The position numbers and the translations under genes were made by a program. The notes below the pieces were generated by a model. The model was not told the origin of the DNA. It did no database searches and was given only the letters and a program-made list of their open reading frames with translations. A stretch of DNA of 64,000 nucleotides from Archivesica marissinica (Eukaryota > Mollusca > Bivalvia > Venerida > Vesicomyidae), in assembly GCA_014843695.1 (NCBI GenBank), contig CM026398.1, positions 48,077,579 through 48,141,578 of the forward strand, in the 5' to 3' direction. This document shows, piece by piece, positions 33,742-45,385 of this stretch; within the stretch, counting starts at the first letter, position 1, and each line of letters starts with the position of its first letter.

Positions 33742-33985
33742 TATTGAAGTTTTTTTAACGTCGCCACCGGTTTCCCATTTGAGCGACTGGCAGTTTACCT
33801 AACAACACCTTTCCTGGGCAGGCTCCAGCGGTTAATCAGTACTTGGTGCACCAATCACACTAAGAAACTGCCAACATTTTCATATAAATGAGACACGGCG
33901 TGAGCGGGACTCGAACCCGTGACAATCAGTGATGATATATTACAGTGACAAATCAGCGAACTTAACCACTCGACAAAGCGGTACC
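33742..33985 (-). mobile_element. SINE-3 copy (copy A)
   Basis: AACGTCGCCACCGGTTTCCC, AACACCTTTCCTGGGCAGGC, TACTTGGTGCACCAATCAC and GAGCGGGACTCGAACCCGTG on the plus strand; the minus-strand element is near full length. Confidence 0.8.
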
Positions 33986-33989
33986 TTAC

Positions 33990-34335
33990 AATATGCCTAA
34001 TTTATAACGGAAGTGTAAAATAAAAGAATCTCACCTTGATCGTAGCTTTCTTTATCCAGGGATACTTTGACATGCAATATGAACCGTGCCTCATGAAAGC
34101 ATAAACACTTGTTGCAGAGCCTCGTGTTTGTTGTTCTATTTACGTGTCCGCCTATAAAAGCATCACTATGTTGTTGCCAAATAACTCATTATCTCTGGTA
34201 AACATGCTTCGCTCATTACGCTCAACTACGCAAGTAGCTTCGCAAAGACAGCATCCGCATCTGCTTTCGATTACCATAATATTGTACAACATATCGGATA
34301 GTAGTTTTCTTCTGCACAGGTGTGGCTCCATGGTT
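33990..34335. other. Copy-A unique sequence, no gene seen
   Basis: Matches 42,740-43,150. A short frame (MLRSLRS onward) reads into the G-rich array but loses its context in copy B, so it is not called. Confidence 0.5.
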
Positions 34336-34339
34336 TGGC

Positions 34340-34905
34340 GATATGGAATGTTTGAACTGGCTAGGGAGGGGGTGTTTGAGTTGGCTATGGAGGGGGTGTT
34401 TGAACTGGCTATGGAGGGAGTGTTTGAACTGGCTATGCAGGGGATGTTTGAGTTGGCTAGGGAGGGGGTGTTTGAGTTGGCCAGGGAGGGTGTGTTTGAA
34501 CTAGCTAGGGAGGGGGTGTTTGAGTGGCTAGGGAGGGTGTGTTTGAATGGCTAGGGAGGGGGTGTTTGATTTGGCTAGGGAGGGGTGTTTGAGTTGGCTA
34601 GGGAGGGGGTGTTTGAGTTGGCCAGGGAGGGGGTGTTTGAGTTGGCTAGGGAGGGGGTGTTTGAGTTGGCTAGGGAGGGTGTGTTTGAACTGGCTATGGA
34701 GGGGGGTTTGAGTTGGCTAGGGAGGGTGTGTTTGAGTTGGCCAGGGAGGGTGTGTTTGAACTGGCTAGGGAGGGTGTGTTTGAGTTGGCCAGGGAGGGTG
34801 TGTTTGAACTGGCTAGGGAGGGGGTGTCTGAGTTGGCTAGGGAGGGTGTGTTTGAGTTGGCTAGGGATGGGGTGTTTGAGTTGGCTAGGGAGGGTGTGTG
34901 CCTGG
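34340..34905 (+). repeat. 24-bp G-rich minisatellite (copy A)
   Basis: About 24 units of TTGAGTTGGCTAGGGAGGGG plus GTGT. The 24-bp period keeps a frame open as an eight-residue repeat (FELAREGV); this is a by-product of the period. Confidence 0.93.
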
Positions 34906-35140
34906 GAGAATTAGTCTGCACAATAACATACTAGATAATATATTGTCCTAAAAAATTGTATTTGTTTTTGGGGATTTAAATCGCCTCCTCAGCTATTACT
35001 GATGGAAGAAGGAAGGTCCCGGGCAAGTAATTTGACGTCAACGACATTAAGCACGTGTCCGCAGAGGCCCATCATAATTATGTAAAATTGTTCAAGAAAT
35101 TGATATATTTATAAACAATACGATAATGAAGTAGTTTATT

Positions 35141-35175
35141 CCCCTCCCCCTCCCATCCCATCCCCCTCCCTCCCC
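35141..35175 (-). other. Potential G-quadruplex tract
   Basis: CCCCTCCCCCTCCCATCCCA followed by TCCCCCTCCCTCCCC: seven C runs of 3-5 separated by 1-2 bases, so the minus strand satisfies the G3+N1-7 quadruplex pattern. Confidence 0.75.
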
Positions 35176-35289
35176 GTTATGAAACGAGGAAATGCACACC
35201 TTGTTTTAATCCGAGGTAAGGTAGGGCGATTCGTGTCAGAAATATGGGTTCATTGACAACTATATAATCTTTGTTGCATTTCTAAATTA

Positions 35290-36447
35290 ACAGACATAAA
35301 CGGTATACTGATTGACCGACGTAAACGGTATACTGATTGACATATATAAACGGTATACTGATTGACATATATAAACGGTATACTGATTGACATATATAAA
35401 CGGTATACTGATTGACCGACATAAACGGTACACTGATTGACATATATAAACGGTATACTGATTGACCGACATAAACGGTATACTGATTGACATATATAAA
35501 CGGTATACTGATTGACCGACATAAACGGTATACTGATTGACCGACATAAACGGTATACTGATTGACATATATAAACGGTATACTGATTGACTGACATAAA
35601 CGGTATACTGATTGACCGACATAAACGATATACTGATTGACATATATAAACGGTATACTGATTGACATATATAAACGGTATACTGATTGACCGACATAAA
35701 CGGTATATTGATTGACCGACATAAACGGTATACTGATTGACATATATAAACTGTATACTGATTGACCGACATAAACGGTATACTGATTGACCGACATAAA
35801 CGGTATACTGATTGACCGACATAACCGGTATACTGATTGACCGACATAAACGGTATACTGATTAACATATATAAACGGTATACTGATTGACCGACATAAA
35901 CGGTATACTGATTGACATATATAACCGGTATACTGATTGACCGACATAAACGGTATACTGATTGACATATATAACCGGTATATTGATTGACCGACATAAA
36001 CGGTATACTGATTGACATATATAAACGGTATACTGATTGACCGACATAAACGGTATACTGATTGACATATATAAACGGTATATTGATTGACCGACATAAA
36101 CGGTATACTGATTGACAGACATAAACGGTATACTGATTGACCGACATAAACGGTATACTGATTGACATATATAAACGGTATACTGATTGACATATATAAA
36201 CGGTATACTGATTGACCGACATAAACGGTATACTGATTGACCGACATAAACGGTATACTGATTGACATATATAAACGGTATACTGATTGACATATATAAA
36301 CGGTATACTGATTGACATATATAAACGGTATACTGATTGACATATATAAACGGTATACTGATTGACAGACATAAACGGTATACTGATTGACCGACATAAA
36401 CGGTATACTGATTGACATATATAAACGGTATACTGATTGACCGACAT
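35290..36447 (+). repeat. 25-bp minisatellite with two alternating unit types
   Basis: About 46 units of CGGTATACTGATTGA followed by either CATATATAAA or CCGACATAAA. The minus strand is open in three frames because 25 is not a multiple of 3; no gene is inferred. It lies between the two duplication copies. Confidence 0.93.
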
Positions 36448-36548
36448 CAATTGATCACACTGATCGTATATGATGGCCATTATATTTGAACTTGAGCCTA
36501 TATCTGTTGGACGATAACACTGAGCGTAAAGTACCCATAACACCAGTT

Positions 36549-37912
36549 ATAATATACAATCAACATATATAATATAACATATATAATATACAATCAACAT
36601 ATATAATATACAATCAACATATATAATATAACATCAACATATATAATATACCATCAACATATATAATATACCATTAACATATTTAATATACCATCAACAT
36701 ATATAATATACCATCAACCTATATAATATACAATCAACATAAATACTATACCATCAACATATCAACCTATATCATATACCATCAACATATATAATATACC
36801 ACCAACATATATAATATACAATCAACATATATAATATACCATCAACATATATAATATACCATCAACATATATAATATACCATCAACATATATAATATACC
36901 ATCAAGATATATAATATACAATCAACATATATAATATACCATCAACATATATAATATACCATCAACCTATATAATATACCATCAACATATATAATATACC
37001 ATCAACATATATAATATACCATCAACATATATAATATACAATCAACATATATAATATATCATCAATATATATAATATACCATCAACCTATATAATATACC
37101 ATCAACCTATATACTATACCATCAACATATCAACCTATATAATATACCATCAACATATATAATATACAATCAACATATATAATATACCATCAACATATCA
37201 ACATATATAATATACCATCAACCTATATAATATACCATCAACATATATAATATACCATCAACATATATAATATACCATCAACATATATAATATACCATCA
37301 ACATATCAACATATATAATATACCATCAACATATATAATATACCATCAACATATATAATATACCATCAACATATATAATATACCATCAACATATATAATA
37401 TACATCAACATATATAATATACCATCACCATATATAATATACAATCAACATATATAATATACCATCAACATATATAATATACAATCAACATATATAATAT
37501 ACCATCAACATATCAACCTATATAATATACCATCAACATATATAATATACCATCAACCTATATAATATACCATCAACATATATAATATACCATCAACATA
37601 TATAATATACCATCAACATATATAATATTCCATCAACATATATAATATACAATCAACATATATAATATACCATCAACATATATAATATACCATCAACATA
37701 TATAATATACCATCAACATATATAATATTCCATCAACATATATACTATGCCATCAACATATATACTATACCATCAACATATATAATATACCATCAACATA
37801 TATACTATACCATCAACATATATAATATACCATCAACATATATAATATACCATCAACATATATACTATAACATCAACATATATAATATACCATCAACATA
37901 TATAATATACAA
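36549..37912 (+). repeat. 20-bp AT-rich minisatellite (copy B)
   Basis: About 65 units of CATCAACATATATAATATAC, with occasional compound units (CATCAACATATCAACCTAT) absent from copy A. Confidence 0.95.
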
Positions 37913-38514
37913 TGACATAGAAGACATATGAATCAATAAAGAAACACTACACTACATACTACAACGTGTACATGTATATGGTTGACTTGACTTGACTATA
38001 GTTGCTTTATTAAATCTCGACATATCTGACTCATTGTGAAGCTCATAACAGAACAGAACAAAAAAATTATTGTTTATTAGACTTGAACATTACATAGCTC
38101 ATCATCATAATAATACATATACACTGTGCATGCAATGAAAACTAATAGTGATAAATATATGACGAGTGTTTAACTGATTGTAGATAAACATGTTGATTAA
38201 AATGCTTCCAATGTGAGAGTGTTATGAGAGATACTAGATAGGAATTATCTCAGCATCTCTATTTTAATTCAATTTTATGTAGAGCAAATTAAATTGAATT
38301 TTTTTATCAAATGGTGTTGTACAGCTGGTGGTGTTCATAACTTCATATATATTTTTTTCTTGATTCTTGTCCACAATGTCTCACAAAATGTTTACTAGCT
38401 ATATACTAGCTTTACATAGTGTTGGAGGTATTCTATTCGCAATCGGCTTGATTTTTATTTGACGTAACGATTAACATTTCCAATTCTTGTTTAGATTTAG
38501 CCTATGCTAATCTA

Positions 38515-38715
38515 TGTTAGCTCGATTACGAAACAAGTTCCGTAATCGCTCTGGATGCCGCATTCCTGATGGAATCGGTCGCCATGAAGGAGAGAGAAGA
38601 GACACTGCTGATCTAAGTGTCTTGCACGATAGCACCATACTCCGGTACTGGTGGGGTTCGAACTCATAACAGCTGGGTTACGAGACGGAAACAGTATCAA
38701 CACCGTTGAAGTTGT
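38515..38715 (-). mobile_element. Divergent SINE-2 copy (copy B)
   Basis: Paralogue of 22,558-22,770 with a small deletion after ACAAGTTCCG. Confidence 0.65.
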
Positions 38716-38800
38716 CCGACTAATGAACGTATCTACAAATGAATATATAAACCTTGTATCGCCAACGCCGTGCGCCATTATTTCCAAATTGTACACGATG

Positions 38801-39091
38801 TTACGGGAAGCGGATATTGTTCGTCTGGCCTGCCACTCCTCTCACGGCATTGTTTACCCTAGCCATGAATATTCTCGTTTTCACCCTACACCTGCACCTA
38901 CTTCCAATCTGAACACACTCGTGTGTTTGCCGTGGACACCTCTTGAACAAACAGCATAAACGCCGACGCCATGAATGACCTATTTCGTGAAATCGTCGAG
39001 TAAAAGAACGTCCCTGTATTGGCATACTTCCTTCAACGAGAGCAATCAGCACTACGCCTACAAAGAGTAACGTGAACCCCAACCGCTGCAT
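38801..39091 (-). CDS. Putative secreted cationic six-Cys peptide (copy B)
   Basis: 96-codon paralogue of 22,859-23,149 with the same ATG, signal peptide (FVGVVLIAL core) and six-cysteine core. Compared by eye, six nucleotide differences exist between the copies and all change amino acids (five residues: two in the leader/propeptide, three in the C-terminal tail). About 140 bp covering the basic and cysteine-rich region are identical. Both copies remain intact, so either could be functional. Function unknown; the toxin-or-defence question is open. Confidence 0.55.
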   Translation of the reverse strand: MQRLGFTLLFVGVVLIALVEGSMPIQGRSFTRRFHEIGHSWRRRLCCLFKRCPRQTHECVQIGSRCRCRVKTRIFMARVNNAVRGVAGQTNNIRFP

Positions 39092-39514
39092 TGCTGTTGT
39101 TAAATGTTGCTAGACTGCAAGTAAAATATACAATTGAATTAGTTGAAATAGTCAAATATGAAAATAAATTTTATTTAACCATATGTTATTGCAAATCAAT
39201 AGTACATATGTCATACACAAAAAGATACAATATATAGCATGAAAATACAAATGGTTTGACATCACGAGTGTGAAACACTGCATATATACACCGAAGAGAC
39301 CGGAAACCGGTAGCGACGTTAACTAAACTTAAATAATAAAAAAAGGAATATGATTTAACCGAAAATATTCTTTTTTCGAAATTTAACATAACCGCACCAT
39401 TTTACCAGACTTCGACAAAACCGGTGGATTTGACTGTACTTTATGATTAACAGATTTGGTACCAATGTCCCAAATATTATACAGTATCAATTATATATGC
39501 TCTCAATCAGAATG

Positions 39515-39722
39515 AACTCCCTGGCGAGATGCAAACGTTCGACCTCCCGCTCCGTAGGCGGACACCTTAACCACTCGCCTCACCGACAACCAAGGCTATA
39601 TAGCGACTCTGTTCAGTTAGTGAGTGGTGAGAAAGATCCAATAGGTGCCTCTCCATACATTACTTCAATTACATCCTGGTAGAACCACCGAGCTTCCACT
39701 AGTCAGCTGGATAGCTTCATCA
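39515..39722 (-). mobile_element. SINE-5 copy (copy B)
   Basis: Paralogue of 23,560-23,775, with CTCCCTGGCGAGATGCAAAC and GGTAGAACCACCGAGCTTCC on the plus strand. Confidence 0.65.
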
Positions 39723-40045
39723 ATCAATCAATCAATCAATGAATTCAACGTACGTATTGTGGTGATGGGGCAAGTGATATACGTATGTTATGGTCGTCAG
39801 TCTGGTTCATCAATCAATGAATTCAACGTACGTATTGTGGTGAGGGCCAAGTGACATATGTATGTTATTGTCGTCAGCCTGGTTCATCAATCAATGAATT
39901 CAACGTACGTATTGTGGTGATGGGCAAGTGATATATGTATGTTATGGTCGTCAGCCTGGTTCATCAATCAATGAATTCAACGTACGTATTGTGGTGAAGG
40001 GCAAGTGAGATATGTATGTTATGGTCGTTAGCCTGGTTCATCAAT
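39720..40045 (+). repeat. About 78-bp tandem array specific to copy B
   Basis: Four units of TCAATGAATTCAACGTACGT, ATTGTGGTGATGGGCAAGTG, ATATATGTATGTTATGGTCG and TCAGCCTGGTTCATCAA. Copy A has a single degenerate unit at 23,805-23,860. Confidence 0.88.
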
Positions 40046-40104
40046 CACGTGTCCCTTAATAGCCAATCGTTAACCTCCAGTGATATAATATCAACGACAT
40101 AAAC

Positions 40105-40550
40105 CATCCCAGTAGCCCAGTGGTCAACACGTTGGACTGCGAATCCAGGGATCGCATGTTCGACCCCCCCCCCTCGCCTATAATAATAATAATAAAGACT
40201 TTATTTAACGAGAGTACTCATTTAACAAAAGTTAATCTACCATGAGGCCCTCAACATATATACAATCAAATGCAATCAAAAGATAGCACTATAAGTGAGA
40301 ACTGCACATTGGAATAATATAGTAATGTAAAAGCTGAAAAATAGAGAAACTATATTTAATATGTAATGGAATAGACTGACGCTAATACTATTAACAGTCT
40401 TTCAGTTTGGACTTTAAACCGATGGCTCGTGTCGATGCTTTACACCGTGCACCTAAAACAACTAGAGGAGATTCTGGATTTTGTCTCTATCTGTATATTG
40501 CACTATTCGCCAAAATCTAAAATGACTAATCTCTCCAGGAGGCGTCGCTA
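40105..40550 (+). mobile_element. SINE-1 copy (copy B), interrupted
   Basis: Same SINE as 23,905-24,140, split after its box B by a 198-bp insertion at 40,179-40,376. Confidence 0.78.
40179..40376 (-). mobile_element. Retroelement 3' end with (TTA)n tail
   Basis: On the minus strand it ends GTTAAATAAAGTCTTTATTATTATTATTATA-style (AATAAA-like signal then TTA repeats). It is absent from copy A. No RT motif: a 5'-truncated non-LTR insertion. No clear TSD. Confidence 0.65.
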
Positions 40551-40724
40551 TTAAAGGCTTTCAGAGTTGTTTTTATATAAAATTTATTAATATACATCCG
40601 TTACATTGGACCGTTCGATACATTACGTGACCGACTGACTAATAAGTTTATTTAAAGTCGCCACCGCATAAATGCATTTGGGCCACTGAGTTTTCTAGAA
40701 TATTAAAATACCCATCATCTAAAG

Positions 40725-40940
40725 ATGATTGTTTTGTCTATCGCAATTATTATAACTAGATGTTTAGTGGGCTATGAGGGCTGCTGCAATCTCAGTGTGT
40801 GTTCGGTTTTGTTCAAGAATTTGTGCCAGCGACAGTCGGGGGTAGACCTGATGAATACAATACCCGGTGCACATATACTTCTAAGATGTCTAAGATTGCA
40901 TATATATAAATATGTTTACCATTCGAATACGGTTATGTGA
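40725..40940 (+). CDS. Short hypothetical Cys-rich ORF (copy B)
   Basis: 71-codon paralogue of 24,303-24,422; same hydrophobic start and CC-x4-C-x7-C segment, then a longer unrelated tail after local sequence changes. Coding status doubtful. Confidence 0.2.
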   Translation: MIVLSIAIIITRCLVGYEGCCNLSVCSVLFKNLCQRQSGVDLMNTIPGAHILLRCLRLHIYKYVYHSNTVM

Positions 40941-41569
40941 CGAGAATACCTTGTTACATGTGCAATGTACACTACAATACTGTGATCGACATGTCACAAG
41001 ACAATAAAGTCTTGCACCCATATCCATCCAGCATCCGACATTATGCATTAAAATTATTAAAGTTAGAGTTATGTACTAAAATACTTTTAGTTAAGACTAC
41101 GAAGTTTAAAATATGTGTACTAAGAAGATTAAGAGCAAGTGGACTGTCTTAATATGTATCTGTATTATGATAGTTCATAACTGATCCCCCCGAGTACATA
41201 CATGTATAATTATAACCAGTCATACAGATACATATCCGGTAATAACACATCTCCCATATACATGGGAAATTATAATTGTGATTATATATCACATTTGTGT
41301 CCTCGGCCCACTATGTCGTTTGGACATCTTTTTTAACATATTTAAGATATACTAAACTAACCCTTAAACCCATATTTCGTTGCAGTAAGCTGCAATAAGT
41401 GAAAGTTCATTTTCACTTGAAACATAGTAGGTTACTGAGGATGTGATTTTGTGTTCCCTCCCTCATATTCCCGCCCCCAAGTTTTATATTTCCTCGTGTA
41501 CTGGGATCATTAATTGTTATAAGATAACAACTATACCCCTGTGTGACAACATTTATGATCAGTACGTTA

Positions 41570-41600
41570 AAACACCTCCGTAGCAATTCCAACGGTCACC
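41570..41600. other. Site lacking the ISL2EU-like element
   Basis: Left flank GTACGTTAAAACAC and right flank AACGGTCACCTTA, the same flanks as 25,161-25,175 and 33,090-33,104, are joined by 15 bases (CTCCGTAGCAATTCC) instead of the transposon. Confidence 0.8.
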
Positions 41601-41811
41601 TTATTAGAGCCAGTAAAATTGTAATAATGTTTCAACTATACTCAAGAATTTACATTAAAAGACAGTCACACAGGGAATAGCCAAACTACGGCGCGGTCGA
41701 GGTGTTACTATTCCTATTGTATACTCAATGGAAATGTTCCGTCAGTTAGTTTTTCAGTGCGTTCACGGGATATTTTCGTATCACGAATTGGTCGGCGGGT
41801 TAATTTAGTTA

Positions 41812-42046
41812 GTGTTTTTTACGTTTATTTATCGTCGCTACCGGTTGCCCATATGAGCGACGCCTCCTGAAGAGATTAGTTATTTTAGATTGTTGGAGGA
41901 TAGTTCAATGATACAGAGAGAGACCCATTCCAGAGTCTCCTCTGGTTCTTTTACGTGCACGGTGTAAAGCACCGACACGAGACCTCGGTTTAACGTCCCA
42001 TCTGAAAGACTGTTCATTTTATTAGGGTCAGACGGGGGATCGAACA
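41812..42046 (-). mobile_element. SINE-1 insertion with 11-bp TSD (copy B only)
   Basis: Minus-strand, truncated within box B. TAATTTAGTTA flanks it at 41,801-41,811 and 42,047-42,057. Copy A (33,301-33,311) has a single TAATTTAGTTA and no element. Confidence 0.93.
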
Positions 42047-42254
42047 TAATTTAGTTATTTAGTGTGATGTGATTATATACACGGTATTGTTGTATTAGAT
42101 AATTATAATATTGATTCAAGTTTTGCGTGAGTACGTTATTAATTATTTGGGACTAACATGTATATTTAGAGATAACAAGAAAGGTGTGGGATATTTTTTG
42201 TTTGTTTTGGTTTTTTGCGGCGAAAAAGAACGTTATATATTTTGCTCCAGTAAC

Positions 42255-42450
42255 TGCAGTTGGGACTTTAAACCGATGTCTCGTGTCGGTGCTTTACACC
42301 GTGCACATAAATGAACCAGAGGAGATTCTGGATTTTGTCTCTATCTGTATATTGCACTATTCTCCAAAATCTAAAATGACTAATATCTTCAGGAGGCATC
42401 GCTCATATGGGCAACCGGTAGCGACGATAAATAAACGTAAAACACACACT
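42255..42450 (+). mobile_element. SINE-1, 5'-truncated (copy B)
   Basis: Paralogue of 33,505-33,705; tail CCGGTAGCGACGATAAATAA intact. Confidence 0.78.
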
Positions 42451-42491
42451 CACACTCCGCAGCAGAAGCCCCTTATTATTATTGTTATTAT

Positions 42492-42735
42492 TTAAGTTTT
42501 TTTAACGTCGCCACCAGTTTCCCATTTGAGCGACTGGCAGTTTACCTAACAACACTTTTCCTGGGCAGGCTCCAGCGGTTAATCAGTACTTGGTGCACCA
42601 ATCACACTAAGAAACTGCCAACATTTTCATATAAATGAGACACGGCGTGAGCGGGACCCGAACCCGTGACAATCAGTGATGATATATTACAGTGACAAAT
42701 CAGCGAACTTAACCACTCCACAGTGGTGCGTTACC
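42492..42735 (-). mobile_element. SINE-3 copy (copy B)
   Basis: Paralogue of 33,742-33,985 with a few substitutions (GCGGGACCCGAACCCGTG). Confidence 0.8.
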
Positions 42736-42739
42736 TTAC

Positions 42740-43150
42740 AATATGCCTAATTTATAACGGAAGTGTAAAATAAAAGAATCTCACCTTGATCGTAGCTTTC
42801 TTTATCCAGGGATACTTTGAATTCACTAGACCTACAATATGAACCGTGCCTGATGAAAGCACATACACTTGTTGCAGAGCCTCGTGTATGTTGTTCTATT
42901 TACGTGTCCGCCTATAAAAGCATCACTATGTTGTTGCCAAATAACTCATGTATGTTGTTGGTCTATTTACGTATCCGCCTATAAAATCATCACTAGTTTG
43001 CTGCCAAATAACTCAGCTTCGCTCATTACTCTCAACTACGCAAGTAGCTTCGCAAAGACAGCATCCGCATCTGCTTTCGATTACCATAATATTGTACAAC
43101 ATATCGGGTAGTAGTTTTCTTCTGCACAGGTGTGGCTCCATGGTTTGGCG
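42740..43150. other. Copy-B unique sequence, no gene seen
   Basis: Contains a roughly 60-bp tandem duplication (TGTTCTATTTACGTGTCCGC with CTATAAAAGCATCACTA) not present in copy A. No coding signal. Confidence 0.55.
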
Positions 43151-43159
43151 ATAGGAGAT

Positions 43160-45385
43160 GTTTGAACTGGCTAAGGAGTGGGTGTTTGAGTTGGCTAGGG
43201 AGGGTGTGTTTGAACTGGCTATGGAGGGGGTGTTTGAGTTGGCTAGGGAGGGGGNNNNNNNNNNNNNNNNNNNNNNNNNNNNNNNNNNNNNNNNNNNNNN
43301 NNNNNNNNNNNNNNNNNNNNNNNNNNNNNNNNNNNNNNNNNNNNNNNNNNNNNNNNNNNNNNNNNNNNNNNNNNNNNNNNNNNNNNNNNNNNNNNNNNNN
43401 NNNNNNNNNNNNNNNNNNNNNNNNNNNNNNNNNNNNNNNNNNNNNNNNNNNNNNNNNNNNNNNNNNNNNNNNNNNNNNNNNNNNNNNNNNNNNNNNNNNN
43501 NNNNNNNNNNNNNNNNNNNNNNNNNNNNNNNNNNNNNNNNNNNNNNNNNNNNNNNNNNNNNNNNNNNNNNNNNNNNNNNNNNNNNNNNNNNNNNNNNNNN
43601 NNNNNNNNNNNNNNNNNNNNNNNNNNNNNNNNNNNNNNNNNNNNNNNNNNNNNNNNNNNNNNNNNNNNNNNNNNNNNNNNNNNNNNNNNNNNNNNNNNNN
43701 NNNNNNNNNNNNNNNNNNNNNNNNNNNNNNNNNNNNNNNNNNNNNNNNNNNNNNNNNNNNNNNNNNNNNNNNNNNNNNNNNNNNNNNNNNNNNNNNNNNN
43801 NNNNNNNNNNNNNNNNNNNNNNNNNNNNNNNNNNNNNNNNNNNNNNNNNNNNNNNNNNNNNNNNNNNNNNNNNNNNNNNNNNNNNNNNNNNNNNNNNNNN
43901 NNNNNNNNNNNNNNNNNNNNNNNNNNNNNNNNNNNNNNNNNNNNNNNNNNNNNNNNNNNNNNNNNNNNNNNNNNNNNNNNNNNNNNNNNNNNNNNNNNNN
44001 NNNNNNNNNNNNNNNNNNNNNNNNNNNNNNNNNNNNNNNNNNNNNNNNNNNNNNNNNNNNNNNNNNNNNNNNNNNNNNNNNNNNNNNNNNNNNNNNNNNN
44101 NNNNNNNNNNNNNNNNNNNNNNNNNNNNNNNNNNNNNNNNNNNNNNNNNNNNNNNNNNNNNNNNNNNNNNNNNNNNNNNNNNNNNNNNNNNNNNNNNNNN
44201 NNNNNNNNNNNNNNNNNNNNNNNNNNNNNNNNNNNNNNNNNNNNNNNNNNNNNNTGTTTGAGTTGGCTAGGGAGGGTGTGTTTGAACTGGCTAGGGAGTG
44301 GGTGTTTGAGTTGGCTAGGGAGGGTGTGTTTGAACTGGCTAGGGAGTGGGTGTTTGAGTTGGCTAGGGAGGGTGTGTTTGAACTGGCTATGGAGGGGGTG
44401 TTTGAGTTGGCTAGGGAGGGTGTGTTTGAACTGGCTAGGGAGTGGGTGTTTGAGTTGGCTAGGGAGGGTGTGTTTGAACTGGCTAGGGAGGGGGTTTGAG
44501 TTGGCTAGGGAGGGTGTGTTTGAGTTGGCTATGGAGGGGTGTTTGAGTTGGCTAGGGAGGGGGTGTTTGAGTTGGCTAGGGAGGGGGTGTTTGAGTTGGC
44601 TAGGGAGGGGTGTTTGAGTTGGCTAGGGAGGGTGTGTTTGAACTAGCTAGGAAGTGGTGTTTGAGTTGGCTAGGGAGGGTGTGTTTGAACTGGCTATGGA
44701 GGGGGGTTTGAGTTGGCTAGGGAGGGTGTGTTTGAGTTGGCTAGGGAGGGGGTGTTTGAGTTGGCTAGGGAGGGGGTGTTTGAGTTGGCTAGGGAGGGGG
44801 TGTTTGAGTTGGCTAGGGAGGGGTGTTTGAGTTTACTTGGAGTGTGTGTTTGAACTTGCTAGGGAGTGGGTGTTTGAACTTGCTAGGGAGTGGGTGTTTG
44901 AGTTGCTAGGGAGGGGTGTTTGAGTTGGCTAGGGAGGGGTGTTTTTGAGTTGGCTAGGGAGGGTGTGTTTCGTTGGCTAGGGATGGGTGAGTTTGAGTTG
45001 GCTAGGGAGGGGGTGTTTGAGTTGGCTAGGGAGGGGTTGTTTGAGTTGGCTAGGGAGGGGGTGTTTGAGTTGGCTAGGGAGGGGATGTTTGAGTTGGCTA
45101 GGGAGGGGTCGTTTGAGTTGGCTAGGGAGTGGGTGTTTGAGTTGGCTAGGGAGGGGGTGTTTGAGTTGGCTAGGGAGGATGAGTTTGAGTTGGCTAGGGA
45201 GGGTGTGTTTGAGTTGGCTAGGGAGGGGGTGTTTGAGTTGGCTAGGGAGGGGATGTTTGAGTTGGCTAGGAGGGGGTGTTTGAGTTGGCTAGGGAGTGGG
45301 TGTTTGAGTTGACTAGGGAGGGGGTGTTTGAGTTGGCTGTGGAGGGTGTGTTTGAGTTGGCTAGGGAGGGTGTGTGCCTGGGAGA
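43160..45385 (+). repeat. 24-bp G-rich minisatellite (copy B) with gap
   Basis: Same unit as 34,340-34,905 but at least 50 sequenced units plus an N gap at 43,255-44,254. Variants AGTGGGTG and GGGTTGTTT appear. Confidence 0.93.
43255..44254. other. Assembly gap (1000 N)
   Basis: Exactly 1000 N inside the 24-bp array; real array length unknown. Confidence 0.95.

Larger units (their letters stand above)
19684..35063 (+). repeat. Segmental duplication, copy A (interrupted)
   Basis: Co-linear with 36,549-45,539. In order: 20-bp AT array, TTGACTTGACTATAGTTGCT, six-Cys peptide ORF, SINE-5, SINE-1, short Cys ORF, site of the large transposon, SINE-1, SINE-3, 24-bp G-rich array, ATACTAGATAATATATTGTC, ending at GCACGTGTCCGCA. 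Without the 7.9-kb transposon it is about 7.5 kb. Confidence 0.92.

Noticed and set aside
35250..36543. Minus-strand frames of 190-418 codons
   Set aside because: Translations of the 25-bp array (MSVNQYTVY-type cycles) with no non-repeat domain.
34144..45312. FELAREGV-type repeat proteins
   Set aside because: The 24-bp period keeps the frame open; copies A and B differ in start context and no splice or promoter signal supports coding.
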